Shown here: positions 16,783-26,092 of the stretch, in pieces | Position numbering within the stretch: the first letter of the stretch is position 1 | How the letters are laid out: each line of letters opens with the position of its first letter | Assembly: GCF_017354985.1 (NCBI RefSeq) | Contig: NZ_CP071501.1 | Coordinates: 1,011,501-1,075,500 of the forward strand | DNA length: 64,000 bases | Origin: Shewanella cyperi | Lineage (GTDB): Bacteria; Pseudomonadota; Gammaproteobacteria; Enterobacterales; Shewanellaceae | Direction: 5' to 3' | Position numbers and translations under genes: made by a program | The notes under the pieces: model-generated | Databases searched by the model: none | What the model was told of the DNA's origin: nothing | The model's input: the letters and a program-made list of their open reading frames with translations, nothing else

Positions 16783-18105
16783 ATGAACATGACAATTGCG
16801 AGCGAGGCTCAGGTTGCGCGAAAGAGCAGCCTATTGCCGATGACCATCATCGGGGTACTCTTTTTTATCTTCGGGTTTGTAACCTGGCTGAACGGTTCAC
16901 TGATCCCCTTTTTGAAGGTGATTTGTGAACTCAACGAGTTTCAGGCGCTGTTTGTTACCTTTGCCTTCTATATTGCCTATACGGTGATGGCACTGCCCAT
17001 GTCTTCGATATTGCGTCGCACCGGCTACCGGAACGGTATGGCGGTGGGGCTGGGGATCATGGTGGTCGGCAGCCTGAGCTTTATTCCCGCCGCGTACAGT
17101 GCCAACTTCCTGTTGTTTTTGGGGGCGCTGTTTATCCTGGGGACGGGCCTGACCATACTGCAAACCGCGTCCAATCCCTACGTGGTCCATATTGGTCCCA
17201 AAGAAAGTGCCGCCATGCGGATTTCCATCATGGGGATCATCAACAAGGGCGCGGGTGTTATAGTACCCATCATGTTTACCGCGCTGGTGTTGTCGGGACT
17301 GGAAAACTTTGATGCGGCCCATCTTGCTGCTTTAAATGAGGTTGAGCGTGCGGCACAAATCAGCGAGCTGTCCGCTCGTTTGGTGATGCCCTATGTTTAT
17401 ATGGCCATAGCCCTGGTTATCCTGATCGGTTTGGTGAAGTTCTCCGGCCTACCGGAAATCGGATTTGAGGAGAGTGCATCTGCCGATGGCGAGAAGGGTA
17501 GTGTCATGCAGTTTCCGCAGGTGATACTGGGGGCGCTCGCGCTGTTTGCCTATGTGGGTATCGAGGTGATTGCCGGAGACACCATTGGTCTCTATGGTCA
17601 GTCCATTGGGGTCAGCAACTTTGCCTCTCTGACCTCCTATACCATGGTGTTTATGGTGCTCGGCTACAGTTTGGGGGTGATCTGTATTCCCCGTTTTATC
17701 AGTCAGGAAAAAGCCCTGACCCTGTCGGCCATTGCCGGCAGCCTGTGCGTGCTCGGCGCTGTGTTTGCCTCCACAGATGATACCAGTGTTGCGGCCTTGC
17801 TCTGGGGCTGGGCGGGGATCCCCTTGATCCCCAACTCTGTGGTGTTTGTCGCCATGATGGGCTTGGCCCACGCTTTGGTGTGGCCTTCTATCTGGCCCCT
17901 GGCCCTGAGTGGCCTGGGTAAATTTACCGCCCAGGGCTCGGCTCTGCTTATCATGGGGATTTCGGGTGGTGCCATTCTGCCCTTGCTGTTTGGTAAACTG
18001 GGCCATCTGGCCGGCGCCACCCAATTCGGCTATTGGATAGGTTTACCCTGCTATCTGTTCATTCTGTTTTATGCCCTCAAGGGGCACAAGATGCGCCATT
18101 GGTAG
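16783..18105 (+). CDS. nagP: N-acetylglucosamine permease of the FHS/MFS family (NagP)
   Basis: 440-residue 12-helix symporter related to the fucose permease FucP. The first helix FFIFGFVTWLNGSLIPFLK and the AFYIAYTVMALPMSSIL and ILQTASNPYVVHIGP segments are characteristic of the fucose-glucose-galactose permease family. It should bring GlcNAc across the inner membrane with protons, feeding NagK. The ATG at 16783 is preferred to an upstream in-frame start because the extra residues are not transporter-like. It has its own NagR operator and is followed by a terminator. Confidence 0.92.
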   Translation: MNMTIASEAQVARKSSLLPMTIIGVLFFIFGFVTWLNGSLIPFLKVICELNEFQALFVTFAFYIAYTVMALPMSSILRRTGYRNGMAVGLGIMVVGSLSFIPAAYSANFLLFLGALFILGTGLTILQTASNPYVVHIGPKESAAMRISIMGIINKGAGVIVPIMFTALVLSGLENFDAAHLAALNEVERAAQISELSARLVMPYVYMAIALVILIGLVKFSGLPEIGFEESASADGEKGSVMQFPQVILGALALFAYVGIEVIAGDTIGLYGQSIGVSNFASLTSYTMVFMVLGYSLGVICIPRFISQEKALTLSAIAGSLCVLGAVFASTDDTSVAALLWGWAGIPLIPNSVVFVAMMGLAHALVWPSIWPLALSGLGKFTAQGSALLIMGISGGAILPLLFGKLGHLAGATQFGYWIGLPCYLFILFYALKGHKMRHW

Positions 18106-18126
18106 CCAAAGCTGCATAAAAAATCA

Positions 18127-18150
18127 GGGAAGCCTCGGCTTCCCTTTTTT
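18127..18150 (+). terminator. Rho-independent terminator of nagP
   Basis: GGGAAGCC, loop TC, GGCTTCCC, then six T, 21 bases after the stop codon. Confidence 0.92.
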
Positions 18151-18208
18151 ATGGGGGCAATGTTGTGAACCCATTTCGTGGGGCAGTTTTGTGGGGAAAG
18201 GGCAGAAA

Positions 18209-18234
18209 ACAAAAAAGCCACTCAATGAGTGGCT
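18209..18234 (-). terminator. Rho-independent terminator of the tRNA operon
   Basis: On the minus strand, AGCCACTCA pairs with TGAGTGGCT and is followed by a T-run (the A-run at 18209-18216 on the plus strand), just past the 3' end of tRNA-Thr. Confidence 0.9.
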
Positions 18235-18244
18235 TTGCTGTTTA

Positions 18245-18320
<76 letters not shown>

Positions 18321-18326
18321 GAATAG

Positions 18327-18402
18327 TGGTGCCCGAACCCGGAATCGAACCAGGGACACGCGGATTTTCAATCCGCTGCTCTACCAACTGAGCTATTCGG
18401 GC
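18327..18402 (-). tRNA. tRNA-Phe (anticodon GAA)
   Basis: 76 nt on the minus strand, acceptor GCCCGAA/TTCGGGC, anticodon arm GGATTGAAAATCC, T-loop TTCGATT, encoded CCA. Only 6 bases separate it from tRNA-Thr, so the two are co-transcribed, Phe first. Confidence 0.97.
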
Positions 18403-18470
18403 AACTAAACTGAGCGTTAGTCGTCTACGCCAGACCGGGTTATTGAGCCCGTCTCGTCTGGAGTGCGCGT

Positions 18471-18499
18471 ATAATATAGTGGCCATTTTTATCCTGCAA
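18471..18499 (-). promoter_or_regulatory. Promoter of the tRNA-Phe/tRNA-Thr operon
   Basis: On the minus strand TTGCAG and TATTAT are separated by 17 bases and followed by ACGCGC. The GC-rich stretch after the -10 box is the discriminator typical of stable-RNA promoters under stringent control. Confidence 0.75.
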
Positions 18500-18723
18500 G
18501 CCATTTTTCGGAATTGAGGTTCGGATGCTCAGTTCTTGCTCAGGCCTGTGTTTGTTGCTGTATTTCCACCCAAAAAGCCAACTTTCCCAGCCCGCCACCA
18601 AGGCTGGACCTTTCATAAAAATCGAACGTTTTCAGCCAAATTTAGCGATTTTAGTTTCTATTGATTCCTTTATTATCCGATCAGAAGGCAAATCGAAGGC
18701 AGAAGACAAATCGAAGGATATGT

Positions 18724-19284
18724 ATGTGGCATAACAATGACCAAAGTTATGGCTGGATTGCCATAGGCCTGCACTGGCTGTCGGCGGGTCTGGTTCTGGG
18801 GCTGTTTGCCCTGGGACTGTGGATGGTGGATCTCAACTATTACAGCAACTGGTACAAAACCGCGCCCCATTGGCACAAGAGTCTGGGGTTGGCATTGTTG
18901 CTGCTGACCTTGCTGCGCTTGTTATGGCGTTGGCTGCAAACCAAGCCGGTACCGCTTGCCGCTCACTCCGCGCTGGAAGCGCGTATCGGACGACTGGTTC
19001 ACCGTGTCATTTACTTGCTGATGCTGCTGATTATGTGCTCCGGTTACCTTATTTCCACCGCCGATGGCCGCGGTATTGCTGTTTTTAACCTGTTTGAACT
19101 GCCGGCCTTGCCGTGGCAAATACCGAACCAGGAGGACTGGGCCGGTGAGCTGCACGCGCTGGCGGCCTGGAGTCTGATGGCCATGGTGGGTTTGCACCTG
19201 GTCGGTGCCCTCAAACATCAATTTATTGACCGGGATTTAACCCTTAAACGCATATTGACCCCCATCAAGGAGAATTACAGATGA
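18724..19284 (+). CDS. Cytochrome b561 (YceJ/CybB type)
   Basis: 186-residue inner-membrane di-heme protein. Four transmembrane helices carry His residues suited to heme ligation (IGLHWLSAG, HWHKSLGL, RLVHRVIYLL, ELHALAAW and VGLHLVGALKHQ). It probably accepts electrons from quinol or passes them to a periplasmic partner. The start is placed at ATG 18724 because WHNNDQSYGWIAIGLHW is the normal N-terminus; a longer in-frame extension is not family-like. Its stop overlaps the yceI start (ATGA), and b561-YceI pairs are also seen in E. coli (yceJ-yceI). Confidence 0.9.
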   Translation: MWHNNDQSYGWIAIGLHWLSAGLVLGLFALGLWMVDLNYYSNWYKTAPHWHKSLGLALLLLTLLRLLWRWLQTKPVPLAAHSALEARIGRLVHRVIYLLMLLIMCSGYLISTADGRGIAVFNLFELPALPWQIPNQEDWAGELHALAAWSLMAMVGLHLVGALKHQFIDRDLTLKRILTPIKENYR

Positions 19285-19856
19285 ACAAGTCCATTTTCGG
19301 CGCATTGCTGGCCTCAAGCATGGTGATGACGGTCGCCCAGGCTGCCGATTACAGCATAGATACCCACGGCGCCCATGCGTCGATTCAATTCAAGGTCAGC
19401 CATCTAGGCTACAGTTTTGTGGTGGGCCGTTTTAACAACTTCAGCGGTGACTTCAGCTATGATGCGTCTGCGCCGCAGGCCTCCAAGGTAGCGGTAAAGA
19501 TCGACACCAACAGCCTGGACTCCAACCATGCTGAACGTGACAAGCACCTGCGCAGCAGTGATTTCCTCAATGCCGGCAAGTTCCCCGAGGCGAGTTTTGT
19601 TTCCACCGGTGTTGAATCCCAGGCCGATGGCACTCTCGCTATCACGGGACAATTCACCCTCAATGGAGTGACCAAGCCCTTGATGATCGCCGCCAACGTG
19701 GTGGGTGAAGGTCAGGATCCCTGGGGTGGCTATCGTGCCGGTTTTGTTGGCCATACCGAGTTTGCTCTCAAGGATTACGGTATCAGCTATGATCTGGGCC
19801 CGGCCTCATCCAAAGTCCAGTTGGAGCTGGTGGTCGAAGGGGTACGCAAGCAGTAG
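19281..19856 (+). CDS. yceI: YceI family periplasmic protein
   Basis: 191 residues. A signal peptide ending VAQA (about residue 20) is followed by the YceI lipocalin-like barrel: YSIDTHGAHASIQFKVSHLG, VVGRFNNFSGDF, ERDKHLRSSDFLNAGKFPEASF. Family members bind polyisoprenoids such as ubiquinone precursors in a hydrophobic tunnel. Translationally coupled to the cytochrome b561 gene by a 4-base overlap, which hints at a quinone-linked function for the pair. The function is inferred from family structure, not demonstrated. Confidence 0.92.
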   Translation: MNKSIFGALLASSMVMTVAQAADYSIDTHGAHASIQFKVSHLGYSFVVGRFNNFSGDFSYDASAPQASKVAVKIDTNSLDSNHAERDKHLRSSDFLNAGKFPEASFVSTGVESQADGTLAITGQFTLNGVTKPLMIAANVVGEGQDPWGGYRAGFVGHTEFALKDYGISYDLGPASSKVQLELVVEGVRKQ

Positions 19857-19927
19857 CAAGGGGCCGATAAAGCTGGCAAAAGCCCTTGGTCTTGGTTAAG
19901 CTGTCGCCATTCATTCCATGGTTGCCC

Positions 19928-19958
19928 CCGGCTGAAGCCGGCCCCTCCCGACAAGGGG
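19928..19958 (+). other. Tandem hairpins in the greA leader
   Basis: CCGGC TGAA GCCGG is followed directly by CCCCT CCCGACA AGGGG, then a G-rich stretch. There is no T-run, so this is not a plain terminator for yceI. The 100-base distance to greA makes it part of either the yceI 3' end or the greA leader. In E. coli the greA leader produces small RNAs (GraL); whether this region does so is only a possibility. Confidence 0.35.
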
Positions 19959-20058
19959 TAAAACGGGGAACGGGGCGACCATTTCCAGATAAGTCACGCC
20001 AGTGACGGCCTTGAGCCGGCACAGGCGTGCTTTTGTTTGACAGGAGACCACAGACACT

Positions 20059-20535
20059 ATGAATAAGGTGCCGATGACAGTGATAGGCGCAGAGCAACTG
20101 CGCAAAGAGCTGGATATATTGAAGTTTGATCGCCGTCCCAAGATCACCGAAGCCATTGCCGCGGCACGGGAGCTGGGCGATCTGAAAGAAAACGCTGAAT
20201 ATCATGCCGCCCGAGAAGAGCAGGGCATTTGCGAGGCCCGCATCCGTGATATCGAAGGCAAACTGTCCAATGCCCAGATTATTGATGTGACCAAGATGAC
20301 CAACACAGGTCGGGTGATCTTTGGTGCCACCGTGACCATTCTCAATCTGGATACCGATCTGGAAGTCACCTACCGCATAGTGGGTGACGATGAGGCCAAC
20401 ATCAAAGAAAACCTGATTTCGGTTAACTCACCCATCGCCCGAGGCCTGATTGGCAAGCAGTTGGGTGACGAGGTAGCCATTACCACCCCGGCCGGCGTGA
20501 CCGATTACGAGCTGGTAGCGGTGGAATACCTGTAA
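20059..20535 (+). CDS. greA: Transcription elongation factor GreA
   Basis: 158 residues. The N-terminal antiparallel coiled coil contains [18 protein letters not shown], whose tip acidic residues enter the RNA polymerase secondary channel to stimulate transcript cleavage in backtracked complexes. The C-terminal FKBP-like domain ends [12 protein letters not shown]. Length and motifs match E. coli GreA. It is convergent with yhbY, as in E. coli where the two genes are also neighbours. Followed by a strong shared terminator. Confidence 0.98.
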   Translation: MNKVPMTVIGAEQLRKELDILKFDRRPKITEAIAAARELGDLKENAEYHAAREEQGICEARIRDIEGKLSNAQIIDVTKMTNTGRVIFGATVTILNLDTDLEVTYRIVGDDEANIKENLISVNSPIARGLIGKQLGDEVAITTPAGVTDYELVAVEYL

Positions 20536-20552
20536 CAGGGCTCCTGACAACG

Positions 20553-20596
20553 CAGTCAACAAAAAGGCCACCCTGAGGTGGCCTTTTTGTTGACTG
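20553..20596. terminator. Bidirectional terminator between greA and yhbY
   Basis: A perfect 20-bp stem with loop CTGA; the core is GGCCACC/GGTGGCC flanked by AAAAA and TTTTT, so it works in both directions. The outer CAGTCAAC/GTTGACTG arms make the stem unusually long. Confidence 0.93.
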
Positions 20597-20613
20597 ACGA
20601 TTGGACTGCCGGC

Positions 20614-20916
20614 TTATTTCTTCGCCTTTGGCAGGGCAATTTTCATGTCTTCTGACTGGCGGAAAAGCACCAGCACGTGACCTATAAGCTGGACTTTGGT
20701 CGCCTGGGTTTCACGGACGATGGCGTCAACGATAGCTGCTTTCAGCTCTCTGTCTTCAGAGGCGACTTTCACTTTGATCAATTCATGATGAGCGAGTGCA
20801 TTATCAATTTCAGCCAGTACCCCTTCAGTCAGGCCATTGGCACCAAGCAGCACGACAGGCTTGAGGCTGTGCGCCAGGCCCTTTAAATACTGTTTCTGTT
20901 TGGTTGTTAAGTTCAT
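20614..20916 (-). CDS. yhbY: Ribosome-assembly RNA-binding protein YhbY (CRM domain)
   Basis: 100-residue single CRM-domain protein, a KH-like fold that binds the pre-50S ribosomal subunit. The GxxG-type loop lies in LLGANGLTEGV, followed by HHELIKVKVA and the C-terminal VLFRQ segment. The ATG at 20916 is chosen (MNLTTKQKQYLKGLAH); an in-frame TTG three codons upstream is unlikely. It is divergent from rlmE, which also acts on the large subunit, the same arrangement as in E. coli. Confidence 0.95.
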   Translation of the reverse strand: MNLTTKQKQYLKGLAHSLKPVVLLGANGLTEGVLAEIDNALAHHELIKVKVASEDRELKAAIVDAIVRETQATKVQLIGHVLVLFRQSEDMKIALPKAKK

Positions 20917-21006
20917 TTCTACCAACTTTTGCTGAGTTACTGTTGAAAAGTCGCTATTCTACCCTCATATAGCCCTTGTGTAACTCTCATTTGTCGCGGA
21001 TTTTGC

Positions 21007-21636
21007 ATGTCAGGAAAGAAACGAACCGCCAGCTCCACCCGGTGGATGCAGGAACACTTTGATGATCACTATGTCAAACTGGCACAAAAACGCGGCCTAC
21101 GCTCGCGTGCAGCCTTCAAGCTCGAAGAGCTGCAGCAAAAGGATCAATTGATTAAACCGGGTATGACAGTGGTCGACCTGGGGGCTGCGCCCGGTGGCTG
21201 GTCCCAGGTGGCAGTGAAACTGGTGGGGGATAAGGGCAAGGTCGTTGCCTGTGATATTCTGCCCATGGATCCCATAGTTGGCGTAGACTTCCTGCAGGGG
21301 GACTTTCGGGAAGAGAAGGTGCTAAACGCGTTGCTTGAGCGGGTTGGCGAGGATAAAGTGGATATAGTGCTGTCCGATATGGCGCCCAATATGAGCGGCT
21401 CGGATGGTGTAGATCAACCGCGAGCCATGTATCTGGTGGAATTGGCGCTGGATATGTGTCATCAAGTGTTGGCGCCCAACGGCAGCTTTGCCGTCAAAGT
21501 TTTTCAGGGGGAGGGCTTTGACGAGTATATGAAGGCGGTTAAAGAGGCGTTCAGGGTCGTCAAGACCCGCAAACCAGACTCATCCAGGGCCCGTTCCCGG
21601 GAAGTCTATCTGGTAGCGACAGGGTATAAGTTATAG
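21007..21636 (+). CDS. rlmE: 23S rRNA 2'-O-ribose methyltransferase RlmE (FtsJ/RrmJ)
   Basis: 209-residue SAM-dependent enzyme that methylates U2552 in the A-loop of 23S rRNA in the 50S subunit. The SAM motif is [15 protein letters not shown], and the K-D-K-E catalytic set is visible in [20 protein letters not shown], and [13 protein letters not shown]. Its position immediately before ftsH is conserved in enterobacteria, where the pair is heat-shock controlled; I could not pick a sigma-32 promoter with confidence. Confidence 0.97.
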   Translation: MSGKKRTASSTRWMQEHFDDHYVKLAQKRGLRSRAAFKLEELQQKDQLIKPGMTVVDLGAAPGGWSQVAVKLVGDKGKVVACDILPMDPIVGVDFLQGDFREEKVLNALLERVGEDKVDIVLSDMAPNMSGSDGVDQPRAMYLVELALDMCHQVLAPNGSFAVKVFQGEGFDEYMKAVKEAFRVVKTRKPDSSRARSREVYLVATGYKL

Positions 21637-21681
21637 TACCCTTGCGCATAACATCGCAAGACTTTAAAGAGGTCTAGTACA

Positions 21682-23622
21682 TTGAGTGATATGGCAAAAA
21701 ATTTAATACTCTGGGTGGTCATCGCCGTGGTGCTGATGTCCGTGTTTCAGGGTTATTCCCCCTCTTCTTCGTCGTCGCTGAAGATGGATTATTCAACTTT
21801 CCTCGATGATGTCCGTGGCGGCCAGGTGGCCCAGGTGGAGATCAAGAGCGACATGCGCACCATTAATGGTACCAAGCGCACAGGTGAAAAGTTCACCACC
21901 ATTATGCCCATCTACGATCAGGACCTGATTAATGACCTGGATCGCCGCGGCATCACTTTCTCCGGCCAGGAAGCGGAAGAGTCAGGTTTCCTGACCCAGA
22001 TCTTTATCTCCTGGTTCCCCATGTTGTTGCTTATCGGGGTGTGGATTTTCTTCATGCGCCAGATGCAGGGCGGTGGCGGCAAGGGCGCCATGTCCTTTGG
22101 CAAGAGCAAGGCCAAGCTGATGAGCGAAGATCAGATAAAGACCACCTTCGCCGATGTGGCCGGCTGTGACGAGGCCAAGGAAGAAGTGAAGGAGATGGTG
22201 GATTATCTGAAAGATCCCAGCAAGTTCCAGAAGCTGGGCGGACGTATCCCCACAGGTGTACTCATGGTAGGTCCTCCGGGTACGGGTAAAACCCTGCTGG
22301 CCAAGGCCATTGCCGGTGAGGCCAAGGTGCCGTTCTTTACCATTTCAGGTTCCGATTTCGTGGAAATGTTTGTCGGTGTCGGTGCCTCCCGGGTACGTGA
22401 CATGTTCGAGCAGGCCAAGAAGTCCGCTCCCTGCATCATCTTTATCGATGAAATCGATGCCGTGGGCCGTCAGCGTGGCGCTGGTCTCGGTGGTGGTCAT
22501 GACGAGCGTGAACAGACCCTGAACCAGATGCTGGTGGAAATGGACGGCTTCGAAGGCAACGAGGGCATCATAGTTATTGCGGCTACCAACAGACCCGATG
22601 TATTGGATGCGGCCCTGCTGCGTCCCGGTCGTTTCGACCGTCAGGTGGTCGTCGGTTTGCCCGATGTCCGTGGCCGTGAGCAGATCCTCAAGGTACATAT
22701 GCGCAAGGTGCCCCTGGCCGAAGACGTCAAGGCCAGCGTGATAGCCCGTGGTACTCCGGGTTTCTCAGGTGCCGACCTGGCCAACCTGGTGAACGAGGCT
22801 GCCCTGTTTGCTGCCCGCGGCAACCGCCGTGTGGTCACCATGGAAGAGTTCGAACGCGCCAAGGACAAGATCATGATGGGCGCCGAGCGCCGCTCCATGG
22901 TGATGTCCGAAGCCGAGAAAGAAATGACCGCCTATCACGAGGCCGGTCACGCCATTGTGGGTTATCTGGTACCTGAGCATGATCCCGTGCATAAGGTCAC
23001 CATCATTCCCCGTGGCCGCGCCCTGGGGGTGACCTTCTTCCTGCCGGAAGCCGATGCCATCAGCCAGAGCCGCCGCAAGCTGGAGAGCCAGATTTCCGTG
23101 GCCTACGGTGGTCGTTTGGCCGAAGAGCTGATCTACGGCAGCGAGCGGGTGTCTACCGGTGCGTCCCAGGACATCAAGTATGCCACCTCCATCGCCCGCA
23201 ACATGGTGACCCAGTGGGGCTTCTCCGACAAGCTGGGCCCGCTGTTGTATGCCGATGAAGAGGGCGAGGTGTTCCTCGGTCGTTCCATGGCCAAGGCCAA
23301 GCATATGTCCGATGAAACCGCGACCATCATAGATACCGAGGTTAAGGTCATCATCGACCGTAACTACGATCGTGCCCGTCAGTTGTTGACCGACAATATG
23401 GACATACTTCACGCCATGAAAGATGCGCTGATGAAGTACGAAACCATTGATTCGCTGCAAATTGAAGATTTAATGGAGCGCCGCGAAGTCCGTATGCCGG
23501 CAGATTGGCAGAAGGATGATCACAACGGCAATGGTGACAAGGGACAGCAGTCCAAGGCCGAGGCCAAGCCAGAGCCAGAGGCCGGCGACTTGTCCGAGCC
23601 CAATGAGTCCAGCGTTAAATAA
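21682..23622 (+). CDS. ftsH: ATP-dependent membrane zinc metalloprotease FtsH
   Basis: 646 residues. Two transmembrane helices (about 5-27 and 98-120) flank a periplasmic domain. The AAA module carries GPPGTGKT (Walker A), [11 protein letters not shown] (Walker B) and the second region of homology [21 protein letters not shown]. The protease domain carries the zinc motif HEAGH. It degrades membrane and unstable cytoplasmic proteins. Start: the TTG at 21682 is 9 bases from AGAGG; the ATG at 21691 giving MAKNLILW is 18 bases from it. TTG is therefore preferred, adding three residues to the E. coli-type N-terminus. A terminator follows. Confidence 0.98.
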   Translation: MSDMAKNLILWVVIAVVLMSVFQGYSPSSSSSLKMDYSTFLDDVRGGQVAQVEIKSDMRTINGTKRTGEKFTTIMPIYDQDLINDLDRRGITFSGQEAEESGFLTQIFISWFPMLLLIGVWIFFMRQMQGGGGKGAMSFGKSKAKLMSEDQIKTTFADVAGCDEAKEEVKEMVDYLKDPSKFQKLGGRIPTGVLMVGPPGTGKTLLAKAIAGEAKVPFFTISGSDFVEMFVGVGASRVRDMFEQAKKSAPCIIFIDEIDAVGRQRGAGLGGGHDEREQTLNQMLVEMDGFEGNEGIIVIAATNRPDVLDAALLRPGRFDRQVVVGLPDVRGREQILKVHMRKVPLAEDVKASVIARGTPGFSGADLANLVNEAALFAARGNRRVVTMEEFERAKDKIMMGAERRSMVMSEAEKEMTAYHEAGHAIVGYLVPEHDPVHKVTIIPRGRALGVTFFLPEADAISQSRRKLESQISVAYGGRLAEELIYGSERVSTGASQDIKYATSIARNMVTQWGFSDKLGPLLYADEEGEVFLGRSMAKAKHMSDETATIIDTEVKVIIDRNYDRARQLLTDNMDILHAMKDALMKYETIDSLQIEDLMERREVRMPADWQKDDHNGNGDKGQQSKAEAKPEPEAGDLSEPNESSVK

Positions 23623-23637
23623 TCGCTGGAAATAAAA

Positions 23638-23661
23638 GAAAACCCCGTTAGCGGGGTTTTC
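23638..23661 (+). terminator. Terminator between ftsH and folP
   Basis: GAAAACCCCG, loop TTAG, CGGGGTTTTC. Only 9 bases separate it from the folP Shine-Dalgarno, so it probably attenuates rather than ends the operon. Confidence 0.8.
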
Positions 23662-23679
23662 TTGTTTGCAGGAGTTCTA

Positions 23680-24519
23680 ATGTATCAGTTGCGTGCGGCC
23701 GGTCTGACCTTGGCCCTCGATCGGCCAAGGGTCATGGGGATAGTTAACGTCACCCCGGACTCTTTCTCCGACGGTGGTGAATTTGCCGCCTTTGATGCCG
23801 CCTGTCGCCATGTGGATCTGCTGGTGGCTCAGGGGGCCGACATTATCGATATAGGTGGCGAATCCACCCGTCCCGGTGCCGCCGAGGTCTCGGTGGCAGA
23901 AGAACTTCGCCGGGTAATTCCCCTGGTGGAATATGCTGCCCGTTATCCCGGGTTGTGGATCTCTGTTGATACCAGTAAGCCCGAGGTAATGCGTGCCGCG
24001 GCCAAGGCTGGTGCCCATCTGCTCAACGATGTGCGTGCCCTGAGCGAGCCCGGCGCCCTGGAGGCCGCCGCCGAGTTGGGTTTGCCTGTATGTCTGATGC
24101 ACATGCAGGGCAGCCCCAGGACAATGCAGGACAGTCCCCACTACCAGTCGCTGCTGGATGAGGTCTATGCCTACCTGCTGGGGAGGGTTGAGGTCTGTGT
24201 GCAGGCTGGTATTTCCAGAGAGAATATCGTTCTCGATCCCGGCTTCGGTTTTGGCAAAACCCTCGCCCACAACTATGAGCTGCTGGCCAGATTCGATGCC
24301 TTCAGCTCGCTGGGATTGCCGCTGTTGGCGGGCTTGTCGCGCAAGAGCATGTTGGGCAACCTGCTGGGTCGGGAGCCCAAAGAAAGGCTTGCCGGCAGTT
24401 TGGCAGGGGCTATGATAGCGGCTCAAAGAGGGGCGCACATTATCCGGGTCCACGATGTGGCCGAGACTGTCGATGTACTCAAGGTATTGGGTGCGTGTGA
24501 AAATTTCCAATCGCTGTGA
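23680..24519 (+). CDS. folP: Dihydropteroate synthase (FolP)
   Basis: 279-residue TIM-barrel enzyme condensing p-aminobenzoate with dihydropterin pyrophosphate in folate synthesis, the sulfonamide target. Signatures: MGIVNVTPDSFSDGG, DIIDIGGESTRPGA, ISVDTSK, LDPGFGFGKTLAHNY and GLSRKSMLG. ATG at 23680 with AGGAG at 23670. It lies between ftsH and glmM, the conserved order of gamma-proteobacteria. Confidence 0.97.
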   Translation: MYQLRAAGLTLALDRPRVMGIVNVTPDSFSDGGEFAAFDAACRHVDLLVAQGADIIDIGGESTRPGAAEVSVAEELRRVIPLVEYAARYPGLWISVDTSKPEVMRAAAKAGAHLLNDVRALSEPGALEAAAELGLPVCLMHMQGSPRTMQDSPHYQSLLDEVYAYLLGRVEVCVQAGISRENIVLDPGFGFGKTLAHNYELLARFDAFSSLGLPLLAGLSRKSMLGNLLGREPKERLAGSLAGAMIAAQRGAHIIRVHDVAETVDVLKVLGACENFQSL

Positions 24520-24586
24520 GCTGTTTGCAACTGCATGGCGAATAACCTATTGGGCCCTCTGGCCGTAAGATTGATGGGGTTAAAGA

Positions 24587-25924
24587 GTGACAGAACGTAA
24601 ATTTTTCGGAACCGATGGTATTCGTGGCAAGGTGGGGACGGGGCAAATGACCCCCGAGTTGGCCCTGAAGTTAGGCTGGGCCGCCGGCCGGGTGCTGGCA
24701 AGAACCGGTACCAAGAAGGTGATTATCGGCAAGGACACCCGGATTTCCGGCTACATGTTCGAATCAGCACTGGAAGCGGGCCTGTCGGCCGCTGGACTTA
24801 ATGTGATGCTGATGGGACCAATGCCAACCCCTGCGGTGGCCTATCTTACCCGCACCTTCAGGGCCGAGGCCGGTATTGTTATCAGTGCCTCCCATAACCC
24901 CTATTACGACAACGGCATCAAGTTCTTCTCCACCGATGGCAGCAAGCTGGACGATGCCATTGAACTGGAAATTGAGGCCGAGTTGGACAAACCGCTGGAA
25001 TGTGTCGAGTCTCAACATTTGGGCAAAGTGTCGCGCATCGAAGATGCCAGGGGGCGTTACATTGAATATTGCAAGGGTAACTTCCCGGCGGATCAGACCC
25101 TAGCGGGACTGAAGATAGTGGTCGATTGCGCCCACGGCGCCACCTACCACATAGCGCCAGCGGTATTCCGCGAGTTGGGGGCCGAGGTTATTGCCATAGG
25201 CGACAAGCCAAACGGTACCAATATCAACGACAAGTGTGGCGCCACCGCCATGGCGCAGATCTGTGAGACTGTGGTGCGTGAACAGGCGGATCTCGGTATT
25301 GCCCTGGATGGTGACGGTGACCGCATCATGATGGTTAACCGCCATGGTGAGGTGATTGACGGCGATCAGATCCTTTATATCCTTGCCCGCGATGCCAAAA
25401 TGCGCGGCATACTCAAGGGCGGCGTCGTTGGTACCCAGATGGCCAATCTGGGGTTGGAGCTGGCGCTCAAGGCGGAGGAGATTCCCTTTGCCCGCTCCAA
25501 AGTGGGCGACCGTTATGTAATGGAAATGCTCAAAGAGCTTAACTGGCGTATTGGTGGCGAAAACTCCGGCCATATCCTCAACCTGGACCACGGTACCACG
25601 GGGGATGGCATAGTGGCCGGTATCCTGGTACTGGCGGCCATGCGTCGTCATCAACTCAGCCTCGAGCAATTGACCTCTGGCATGAAGATGTTCCCGCAAA
25701 TCCTGGTGAATGTGCGTTTCGAAGGGCAAAGCAATCCACTGGAGTCAAGCCTGGTGAAAGAGGCGGTAAGCGCGGTGGAAGCCGAGCTGGGTGAACGTGG
25801 TCGGGTATTGCTGCGCAAGTCCGGAACAGAGCCCCTTATCAGGGTCATGGTGGAAGGCGAGGATGATGCCCAGGTAACCAAGTTGGCGCACCGGATTGCC
25901 GATGCGGTAAAGGCTGCTGTTTAG
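24587..25924 (+). CDS. glmM: Phosphoglucosamine mutase (GlmM)
   Basis: 445-residue alpha-D-phosphohexomutase that converts glucosamine-6-phosphate to glucosamine-1-phosphate for peptidoglycan and lipopolysaccharide precursors. The phospho-serine loop ISASHNP places the active Ser at residue 102, the same number as in E. coli. The metal loop is [11 protein letters not shown], the sugar loop GGENSGH and the C-terminal phosphate loop [15 protein letters not shown] start. Its substrate is also the product of NagA in this window, so it competes with NagB-II for the same pool. Confidence 0.97.
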   Translation: MTERKFFGTDGIRGKVGTGQMTPELALKLGWAAGRVLARTGTKKVIIGKDTRISGYMFESALEAGLSAAGLNVMLMGPMPTPAVAYLTRTFRAEAGIVISASHNPYYDNGIKFFSTDGSKLDDAIELEIEAELDKPLECVESQHLGKVSRIEDARGRYIEYCKGNFPADQTLAGLKIVVDCAHGATYHIAPAVFRELGAEVIAIGDKPNGTNINDKCGATAMAQICETVVREQADLGIALDGDGDRIMMVNRHGEVIDGDQILYILARDAKMRGILKGGVVGTQMANLGLELALKAEEIPFARSKVGDRYVMEMLKELNWRIGGENSGHILNLDHGTTGDGIVAGILVLAAMRRHQLSLEQLTSGMKMFPQILVNVRFEGQSNPLESSLVKEAVSAVEAELGERGRVLLRKSGTEPLIRVMVEGEDDAQVTKLAHRIADAVKAAV

Positions 25925-25966
25925 CAGCTTTACGCTTAATATTTAGCAGCTTAGGCTGTTAAATAT
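25909..25966 (+). terminator. Two hairpins at the glmM 3' end
   Basis: The first hairpin overlaps the stop codon (CTGCT, loop GTTT, AGCAG, then CTTT). The second, at 25939-25966, is ATATTTAGCAGC, loop TTAG, GCTGTTAAATAT, 11 of 12 pairs. The segment TTTAGCAGCTT occurs in both. T-runs are short, so termination efficiency is uncertain. Confidence 0.5.
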
Positions 25967-26092
25967 GCGAATTCAGGTTGGTGAGCGTAAAAAAGCAGCA
26001 TTCCAACCTGTTTTCGTAAATTTTCCGGATTTGGGTCTTGTAACTTAATAAGTGGTTCGCTATTATTCACGCCGCTTTCAGAGGAGATGGTG

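Noticed and set aside
18525-18734. 69-codon open frame before the cytochrome b561 gene
   Set aside because: No ribosome binding site, no family likeness, and it overlaps the real b561 start.
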